From an uncultured Bacteroidales bacterium (GTDB taxonomy: Bacteria > Bacteroidota > Bacteroidia > Bacteroidales > UBA932): a stretch of DNA of 5,148 nucleotides. Position numbers and translations under genes: made by a program. The notes under the pieces are model-generated. The model saw nothing but the letters and a program-made list of their open reading frames with translations. It was not told the origin of the DNA and did not search any database. Shown piece after piece: positions 1 to 4,366 of this stretch. The DNA is taken from the NCBI GenBank assembly GCA_945912085.1, contig CAMEBJ010000104.1:1-5148 (forward strand), read 5' to 3'. The first letter of the stretch is position 1. Each line of letters starts with the position of its first letter.

Positions 1-1
1 G

Positions 2-136
2 AAGCGGTACATCAAGACTGTGAACATGGATGTGATTTCTCTCGGATTTCCAGAGCAGACTGTCCCCAAGTGGCTGAACGACTCAGACAATGCAGTTTGC
101 GGCCCACCGTCACTGAGTACGTCATTGCCGGCTTGA
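2..136 (+). CDS. possible 3' end of an unrecognised gene (partial)
   Basis: This frame is open from the left edge to a TGA at 134-136, giving about 44 residues that begin KRYIKTVNMDVISLGFPEQ. It is preferred over the competing frame 1 (open to a stop at 295-297) because 20 of its first 32 codons end in G or C. Frame 1 has only 10 of 32, and the good genes downstream favour G/C-ending codons. I do not recognise the product and no domain is visible. The last residues and the stop codon lie inside a palindromic intergenic repeat, so the natural C-terminus may have been replaced by repeat sequence, or this may be a decayed gene. It could also be non-coding. Confidence 0.3.
   Translation, partial: KRYIKTVNMDVISLGFPEQTVPKWLNDSDNAVCGPPSLSTSLPA
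78..122. repeat. imperfect inverted repeat (ACTCAG / CTGAGT)
   Basis: ACTCAG at 81-86 is matched by CTGAGT at 113-118. The pairing extends to ACG (78-80) with CGT (120-122) across one bulged base. The loop is 26 nt, so as a hairpin it is weak. It directly abuts the stronger palindrome at 124-144 and may belong to the same repeat element. Confidence 0.25.
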
Positions 137-144
137 CCGGCAAT
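124..144. repeat. palindromic intergenic repeat
   Basis: Two perfect 8-bp arms, ATTGCCGG (124-131) and CCGGCAAT (137-144), flank the 5-nt loop CTTGA. This resembles the widespread family of short intergenic palindromes with a 'GCCGG CTTGA CCGGC' core, recalled from knowledge and not searched. No T-run follows on either strand, so it does not look like an intrinsic terminator. Translating such repeats gives the artefactual peptide VIAGLTGNL, which explains the small open frames running through this region. Confidence 0.6.
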
Positions 145-180
145 CTCAAACGGTCATATATCCCAGTCTGGCGCGGTGTC

Positions 181-192
181 AGTCTTCGGACT
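181..192. repeat. small hairpin with TTCG loop
   Basis: AGTC and GACT flank TTCG, a 4-bp stem closed by a UUCG-type tetraloop on the plus strand. The bases just outside do not pair, so it is short and of uncertain meaning. Confidence 0.25.
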
Positions 193-217
193 CCCGCTAC
201 GTCAAAATCCGAAAAAT

Positions 218-241
218 GTTGGTGCTTTTGTTGGTGCTTCC
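218..241. repeat. two-copy 12-bp direct repeat
   Basis: GTTGGTGCTTTT (218-229) is followed directly by GTTGGTGCTTCC (230-241). The first ten bases are identical, so GCACCAAC occurs twice on the minus strand with a 12-bp period. It begins right after the U-tract end of the tRNA terminator, on its downstream side. It could be a protein-binding direct repeat or the trace of an element next to the tRNA gene, but nothing here decides this. Confidence 0.35.
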
Positions 242-278
242 AAAGAAAAAGCACTTGCGAAATTCTTCGTAAGTGCTT
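242..278 (-). terminator. intrinsic terminator of the tRNA-Asn transcript
   Basis: The arms at 249-261 and 266-278 form a 13-position stem around a 4-nt loop. One position is an A/C mismatch on the minus-strand RNA and a G-U pair on the plus-strand RNA. Reading on the minus strand, the stem is followed by TTTCTTT (248-242), the U-rich tract expected of a Rho-independent terminator. It lies 9 nt beyond the CCA end of the tRNA gene in the same direction. On the plus strand a weaker T-run follows (GATTTT), so some bidirectional function is possible. Confidence 0.75.
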
Positions 279-287
279 GATTTTGAG

Positions 288-364
288 TGGCTCCTGAACC
301 AGGACTTGAACCTGGGACCCTCTGATTAACAGTCAGATGCTCTAACCAACTGAGCTATTCAGGA
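288..364 (-). tRNA. tRNA-Asn, anticodon GTT
   Basis: The minus strand folds into a complete cloverleaf of 77 nt including encoded CCA. The acceptor stem is TCCTGAA/TTCAGGA with discriminator G, and the D stem is GCTC/GAGC around AGTTGGTTA. The anticodon stem is TCTGA/TCAGA around loop CTGTTAA, which places anticodon GTT at 330-328. The variable loop is GGGTC and the T stem is CCAGG/CCTGG around TTCAAGT. All stems pair fully. GTT decodes the asparagine codons AAC and AAU. The gene is transcribed away from the neighbouring operon, has its own strong promoter upstream (412-442) and is followed by an intrinsic terminator, so it appears to be a single-gene unit. Confidence 0.97.
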
Positions 365-411
365 ATTTATGTTTTCTCATCCTGAAAGGGGATTCTTTCC
401 GAATGGGATTG

Positions 412-442
412 CAAAGGTACAACAAATTTTCAATGCTGCAAA
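412..442 (-). promoter_or_regulatory. Bacteroidales-type promoter for tRNA-Asn
   Basis: On the minus strand TTTG (442-439) is separated by exactly 19 nt from TACCTTTG (419-412). This matches the Bacteroides primary sigma-factor consensus TTTG-N19-21-TAnnTTTG. Transcription would begin near 405, giving a leader of roughly 40 nt before the mature 5' end at 364, to be removed by RNase P. The perfect spacing and boxes fit a highly expressed tRNA gene. Confidence 0.8.
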
Positions 443-471
443 TTTTTCCTCCAAAATATTACAAAAATTGT

Positions 472-479
472 TACCTTTG
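472..479 (+). promoter_or_regulatory. -7 box of the probable operon promoter
   Basis: TACCTTTG is a full match to the Bacteroidales -7 consensus TAnnTTTG and lies about 43 nt upstream of the first ATG, leaving a leader of around 35 nt. No TTTG sits at the expected 19-21 nt upstream. The nearest T-rich stretch is TTTTT at 443-447, so the -33 element is weak or degenerate. This suggests lower or activator-dependent output compared with the divergent tRNA promoter. Confidence 0.5.
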
Positions 480-521
480 CCGCGTTTCCGGTCGTTAAAC
501 CTGAGTAACGCAACTTACGCT

Positions 522-1328
522 ATGAACATTGATATCCTTTCAAAGATGGTCAGGGACCTGATTCTTGACAATGACAAGGTCAGCCTGCCCGGATTGGGCT
601 CATTTGTGACGGAATCTGTTCCTGCATCTTTCTCGAATGACGGTTATGCCATCAGACCTCCGTACAGAAAGGTGTATTTCAGGAGGAATGTCGCTGAGAA
701 TGAGCTTCTTGCCAGAGCTTATTCGAAGGCCTCCGGGATGTCTCTGAACAGTTCTGAGGCGGAGCTCCGTGAATTTGTCCTTGAGATGAAGGCTGTGCTT
801 GACAGGCAGAAGGTTATCATTTTCCCGGGGCTGGGCAAACTCAGGGCGACACAGGAGAACAATTATTTCTTTGTAACAGATGACAACATCGACATCTGTC
901 CGGAGTACAATCTTCTGGAGGTTCTTCCCCTGAAGGTCAGAAAGGAGCCCGGGACTGTTCTCGGGAGATATTCTTTTGTCTCTGTCGAAACGGAGAGTGT
1001 TGAAACGGAGAGTGCCGAAACGGAATATACGGGAACGGAGACTGCCGCTGAGGAACCTGCCGCTGAGGAATCCGGAGACAGTCATCTTGAAACTGTCACT
1101 GCTGAAGGTGCCCGGGAGCAGGAGCCTGAAACAAACTCTGAAACAAATTCTGAGACGAAGCCTAAGAAAAGACTTGGCATGGGAGCAAGGGTGGCAATCT
1201 GGACCTGCGCCGCCGCAGCGGCTGCTTTTGCCGCTTTTGTGCTGGTGTCCAGACTGTGTCCCGGTTCGACCGACTTTCTCCTTTACAGCAATGAGGAGAT
1301 TGAATATTTAAAGGCTGTAGGACTATGA
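522..1328 (+). CDS. tandem HU/CCDC81-like domain protein with C-terminal membrane anchor
   Basis: This 268-residue protein resembles the HU/CCDC81-like domain proteins of Bacteroidetes, whose exact role is not well established. Residues 1-70 form a first HU-like domain with the turn VSLPGLGSFV at 20-29 and PPYRKVYFRRN at 46-56. Residues 75-140 form a second repeat with VIIFPGLGKLRAT at 98-110. A Glu/Thr/Ala-rich linker with short tandem repeats covers about 155-212. The basic stretch KPKKR (213-217) precedes one membrane helix at about 224-242, leaving a short tail of about 26 residues. By the positive-inside rule the domains face the cytoplasm and the tail the periplasm. Family members often end in a periplasmic SPOR domain, and this one has none. 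The ATG at 522 is chosen over the one at 369 because the family motif starts there and the upstream extension would contain the promoter. It is the first gene of the operon and overlaps the next by 4 bp. Confidence 0.8.
   Translation: MNIDILSKMVRDLILDNDKVSLPGLGSFVTESVPASFSNDGYAIRPPYRKVYFRRNVAENELLARAYSKASGMSLNSSEAELREFVLEMKAVLDRQKVIIFPGLGKLRATQENNYFFVTDDNIDICPEYNLLEVLPLKVRKEPGTVLGRYSFVSVETESVETESAETEYTGTETAAEEPAAEESGDSHLETVTAEGAREQEPETNSETNSETKPKKRLGMGARVAIWTCAAAAAAFAAFVLVSRLCPGSTDFLLYSNEEIEYLKAVGL
984..1160 (+). repeat. in-frame short tandem repeats coding the acidic linker
   Basis: Three kinds of in-frame repeat lie inside the HU-like gene. A 15-bp unit occurs three times at 984-1028, coding VETES, VETES and AETEY. 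A 15-bp unit occurs twice at 1044-1073, coding AAEEP and AAEES. A 12-bp unit occurs twice at 1128-1151 with a partial third copy to 1160, coding ETNS, ETNS and ETK. All periods are multiples of three, so copy-number changes would lengthen or shorten the linker without breaking the frame. Confidence 0.8.
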
Positions 1329-2071
1329 GTGACAACAAATTCATTCAAAGATTCATCATCCCTTGCTACGACACGGACTCTCAGTTCCGTCTGCGCCCGT
1401 CGTCCTTTATGAATTTTGCCCAGGAGATAGCAAACCGCCACGCAACTGTGCTTGGCTTCGGTTATGACGACCTGATGCGCACCAGGACAGCCTGGGTGCT
1501 TTCGAGGATGCACATCCATTTCGATGAATACCCATTGTGGAGGGACGAGGTTGTACTCAAGACCTGGCACAAGGGACAGGAAGGATTGTTTTGGCTCAGG
1601 GACTTCAGTCTGGAAACCCCTGACGGACGGAAACTCGTGAGGGCAACCACTTCCTGGCTGGTGCTGAACATCGACACCCGCCACATTTCCCGTGACACGG
1701 CCATCCTGGATGAGGGAACGGCCTGCTATGACAATGCCATAGGGGATGCCTGCGGGAAACTGGCAGTCCCGAAGGGGGCGGAATCGCTTCCGCTGGGAGA
1801 GCACAGGGTTACATATTCCGATGTGGATATGAATTCGCACACGAACAATGCGATGTACCTCCAGTGGGTCACCGATGCCCTCGGGTATGAGGTGATGACA
1901 GGGGAGAGACTTTCTGACATAAAGATCAATTTCAACGGGGAGACCCGTCCGGGAGAGACAGTCACAATGTCCCGCGTGGACACTCCCGATGGGGCAATTT
2001 GTGTTGACGGTCTGACAGGTGACGGCCGTTCCGCTTTCCGTATGGAACTGCTGTTTGACAAGGGAATCTAA
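1325..2071 (+). CDS. acyl-ACP thioesterase
   Basis: This 248-residue cytoplasmic enzyme should hydrolyse acyl-acyl carrier protein to free fatty acid and holo-ACP, ending or diverting fatty acid synthesis. The length and layout fit the bacterial members of the plant FatA/FatB-like family, which have two hotdog folds in one chain. The N-terminal hotdog covers about residues 5-135, with RLRPSSFMNFAQEIANRHA at 22-40 and the helix and strands that follow. The second starts near 158 and carries the signature YSDVDMNSHTNNAMYLQW (164-181). D168, N170 and H172 match the Asp-Asn-His set of plant FatB, and E206 in FNGETRPGE fits the position of the catalytic Glu. All active-site positions appear intact. 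The ATGA overlap with the HU-like gene implies translational coupling. Chain-length preference cannot be read from the sequence. Confidence 0.92.
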   Translation: MSDNKFIQRFIIPCYDTDSQFRLRPSSFMNFAQEIANRHATVLGFGYDDLMRTRTAWVLSRMHIHFDEYPLWRDEVVLKTWHKGQEGLFWLRDFSLETPDGRKLVRATTSWLVLNIDTRHISRDTAILDEGTACYDNAIGDACGKLAVPKGAESLPLGEHRVTYSDVDMNSHTNNAMYLQWVTDALGYEVMTGERLSDIKINFNGETRPGETVTMSRVDTPDGAICVDGLTGDGRSAFRMELLFDKGI

Positions 2072-2117
2072 AACCTGAATAGGTAACGGATATTGAAATT
2101 TTTGCAAAACTTGTGAT
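2072..2117 (+). other. 46-bp gap between thioesterase and transporter genes
   Basis: This is the only gap of any size inside the gene row. It holds the small palindrome TTTTGCAAAA (2100-2109). There is no stem followed by a T-run and no full TAnnTTTG box at a usable distance. I see no convincing terminator or promoter, so transcription probably continues through it. Confidence 0.4.
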
Positions 2118-3779
2118 ATGAAAGATTTGTTTTTAGGAATGGGTACGGGTCACTCCATAATGCTGCTCGCATTCGTAATTGCAGCGGGAATATGGCTCGG
2201 CAGGTTCAAAATCAAAGGTGTGACACTCGGCTCCACCTGGATTCTTTTTGTCGGGATTTTTCTGAGCCATTTCGGCTTCAGGATTCCTTCCGATCTCCTG
2301 CATTTTCTCAAGGAGTTCGGACTTATTCTTTTCGTTTTCTCGATCGGTCTTCAGGTTGGTCCAGGATTCTTCCATTCTTTCAAGAAGGGAGGCCTGCTGA
2401 TGAATATGCTTGCCGTCTCGATGGTCCTGCTTGCGGTGCTTTGTACATATCTGATTCATCTCATTACCGGTGAGGAACTTACCACGATGGTAGGCGTGAT
2501 GTCCGGAGCCGTCACCAACACTCCGGGACTGGGTGCCGCCCAACAGACATTCGTCGATGTGACCTCGGGTGCCTCCGGCGCAGATGCCCTTGCGTCCGGA
2601 TATGCCGTGGCTTATCCTATTGGTGTTCTTGGAGTTATTGTCGTACTGATGCTCGTGAAACTTTTCTTCAGAATCGATCTCAAAAAGGAAAAGGCAGCCC
2701 TGGAGATGGATGATGCCGCAATCGAGAGTGCAATGCGCTTTGCCTTCGAGGTCAAGAATCCTGCCCTGTTCGGCAAACCGGTCAGTGCAGTTGACCGCGA
2801 GATTTCCAACAAGTTTGTCATTTCCAGAATCTTCAGGGGAGGCTCGGTGGAAGTCCCGACAGCAGACACTGTCCTCCACGAGGGTGACAAGTTGCTCGTA
2901 GTTTCCTCAAAATCCTCAGAGGAGGTTCTTAAGATGCTCTTCGGTCAGGAAATCAATATGGAAATCAAGGAGTGGGAGAAACTCGACACGACGATGTCCG
3001 TAAAGAAACTGACCGTTACCCGCCCTTCCCTCACCGGAAAGAGGCTCGGTGATTTGAAAATCCGCGCCACCTACGGGGTCAGCATCACCAGGGTGTCCCG
3101 TGCCGGAGTTGACCTCGTGGCCAGCCCTTCGCTTGTGCTCCAACTCGGTGACGTGATTCGTGTGGTGGGCCACGAAAATGCCATCCTCAAGGTAAAGGAA
3201 GTCGTCGGAGATTCCGCTTCCGGACTGAATCATCCTTACCTGATTCCGATTTTCCTCGGAATTGCCGTCGGCGTCATCTTCGGCTCGATTCCGTTCCATT
3301 TCCCTGGCATCCCTCAGGCAATCAAACTCGGACTTGCCGGAGGTCCGCTCATCATCGCTATTCTCATAGGCTATTTCGGCCCGAGATTCAAGATTACCAC
3401 CTACACGACCACCAGCGCAAACCTGATGATCAGGGAAATAGGCATCTCAATCTTCCTGGCAGCAGTCGGTCTTGGAGCCGGTGAGAACTTCGTCAGTGCA
3501 ATCACCTCAGGCGGTTACTGGTGGATTCTCTACGGAGCCATCATCACCATCGTCCCGACCCTTGTGATTGCGGTTGTCGGAAGACTTGTTTTCAAGCTGA
3601 ACTTCTACCAGATCTGCGGTCTGCTTTCCGGAGGATGCACCAACCCTCCAGTGCTTGCCTTTGCGCAGAATGCCTACGGAACTGACTATACTTCAGTGAA
3701 TTACGCTACCGTCTATCCTCTGACAATGTTTATGAGGGTGCTTGTGGCCCAGGTACTCATCCTTGTAGCCCTTGCCTGA
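2118..3779 (+). CDS. YidE/AspT-family transporter with two RCK_C domains
   Basis: This 553-residue inner-membrane protein belongs to the aspartate:alanine exchanger-type family (AspT, YidE, YbjL). Its substrate is unknown, since YidE-like members are uncharacterised. The N-terminal membrane half (about 12-183) has around five helices and the motif SGAVTNTPGLGAAQ at 129-142. Two cytoplasmic RCK_C (TrkA_C-like) regulatory domains follow, at about 205-275 and 290-365. Each contains a 'GDxLxV/VIRVV' strand, at GDKLLVV (256-262) and GDVIRVV (344-350). The C-terminal membrane half (about 372-552) repeats the first, with SGGCTNPPVLAFAQ at 504-517 and YATVYPLTM at 529-537 matching YAVAYPIGV at 162-170. 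Length and order are complete for the family. RCK_C domains usually sense ions or nucleotides, so ligand gating is likely but unproven. Its stop codon overlaps the Nudix start by one base. Confidence 0.9.
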   Translation: MKDLFLGMGTGHSIMLLAFVIAAGIWLGRFKIKGVTLGSTWILFVGIFLSHFGFRIPSDLLHFLKEFGLILFVFSIGLQVGPGFFHSFKKGGLLMNMLAVSMVLLAVLCTYLIHLITGEELTTMVGVMSGAVTNTPGLGAAQQTFVDVTSGASGADALASGYAVAYPIGVLGVIVVLMLVKLFFRIDLKKEKAALEMDDAAIESAMRFAFEVKNPALFGKPVSAVDREISNKFVISRIFRGGSVEVPTADTVLHEGDKLLVVSSKSSEEVLKMLFGQEINMEIKEWEKLDTTMSVKKLTVTRPSLTGKRLGDLKIRATYGVSITRVSRAGVDLVASPSLVLQLGDVIRVVGHENAILKVKEVVGDSASGLNHPYLIPIFLGIAVGVIFGSIPFHFPGIPQAIKLGLAGGPLIIAILIGYFGPRFKITTYTTTSANLMIREIGISIFLAAVGLGAGENFVSAITSGGYWWILYGAIITIVPTLVIAVVGRLVFKLNFYQICGLLSGGCTNPPVLAFAQNAYGTDYTSVNYATVYPLTMFMRVLVAQVLILVALA

Positions 3780-4363
3780 TGTTTACCCTGATTTACCCTT
3801 CAGAAAACGTTCCCTTCATTCCCCGCCCCTCAGCCGGAAGGACTGAGATTCCGAGGAATTGTGAGAAATTCCCGGTAATCAAGGAGAACGGAGAGGTAAT
3901 CGCATACGCATCAAGGGAATACTGCCACAGTGGAGCGAAACCCCTTCATCCTGTCGTCCACCTTCATCTTGTTGACAGGATGCAGAGACTCTACCTTCAG
4001 AAGCGTTCCGTGAAGAAGGACATCCAACCAGGTCGCTGGGACACGGCAGTCGGCGGGCACGTGGATTTCGGGGAAAACATCTACGAGGCTCTTCTCAGGG
4101 AGACGCGCGAGGAACTCGGAATGACGGAGTACAATCCCGTTTACCTTCAGTCGTACGTGTTCGAATCCGAAATAGAGAAGGAACTTGTGAATGTCTTTGC
4201 TGCCGTCGGCTCCTTCAAGCCCGTCCCGGACCTGGATGAGGTCGATGAAGGAAGATGGTGGACTTTCAGGGAAGTTGAAGGAAATTTGGGAAAGCAAGTC
4301 TTTACTCCTAACTTTGAGCAGGAGTTCCTCAGAATATGCAATTCTCTGAAGGCTCTGTTGTAA
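3779..4363 (+). CDS. Nudix hydrolase
   Basis: This 194-residue protein contains a complete Nudix box, GHVDFGENIYEALLRE at 93-108 continuing to TREELGM at 109-115. It fits GX5EX7REUXEEXGU with metal-ligand glutamates E108, E111 and E112. Such enzymes cleave nucleoside diphosphates linked to another group. The region HPVVHLHLVDR (57-67) followed by LYLQKRSVKKDIQPGRWDTA (71-90) resembles the YfcD/IPP-isomerase-like Nudix subgroup, but the substrate cannot be assigned. The start at 3779 overlaps the transporter stop (TGATG), suggesting coupled translation. Residues 1-30 precede the usual start of this subgroup, which would lie near FPVIKENGEV at 31. I see no in-frame ATG there, so the longer form is kept. 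No signal peptide or membrane helix is present. Confidence 0.9.
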   Translation: MFTLIYPSENVPFIPRPSAGRTEIPRNCEKFPVIKENGEVIAYASREYCHSGAKPLHPVVHLHLVDRMQRLYLQKRSVKKDIQPGRWDTAVGGHVDFGENIYEALLRETREELGMTEYNPVYLQSYVFESEIEKELVNVFAAVGSFKPVPDLDEVDEGRWWTFREVEGNLGKQVFTPNFEQEFLRICNSLKALL

Positions 4364-4366
4364 GTT

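Larger units (their letters stand above)
411..480. repeat. inverted repeat spanning the divergent promoters
   Basis: GCAAAGGTA (411-419) and TACCTTTGC (472-480) are perfect 9-bp inverted copies. The flanking inner sequence continues the symmetry imperfectly: ACAACAAATTTT on the left against AAAAATTGT on the right. The two arms are the -7 boxes of the two divergent promoters, so the symmetry may simply reflect two copies of the same promoter element facing apart. Confidence 0.6.

Noticed and set aside
12..297. Small open frames on both strands between the left edge and the tRNA gene
   Set aside because: They run through the palindromic repeat and the terminator, show poor codon use and contain the repeat-derived peptides VIAGLTGNL and RLPVKPAMT. 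They are artefacts.
369..521. N-terminal extension of the HU-like gene to the ATG at 369
   Set aside because: It would contain both divergent promoters and nearly touch the tRNA gene, and its residues look non-coding. The family motif starts at the ATG at 522.
984..1160. Possible CRISPR array
   Set aside because: The repeats are 12-15 bp, directly tandem without spacers and in frame. They are coding microrepeats.
1283..2107. 274-residue minus-strand frame opposite the thioesterase
   Set aside because: It is antisense to a gene with intact catalytic motifs and has no recognisable domain. It is a shadow caused by G/C-rich third positions.
2091..2117. Promoter for the transporter gene in the 46-bp gap
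   Set aside because: The T-rich stretch lacks a TAnnTTTG box with a TTTG at 19-21 nt. The small palindrome TTTTGCAAAA alone is not enough.
2133..2879. 248-residue minus-strand frame opposite the transporter
   Set aside because: It is antisense to a clear membrane-protein gene and has an implausible His/Cys/Glu-rich composition. It is a shadow.
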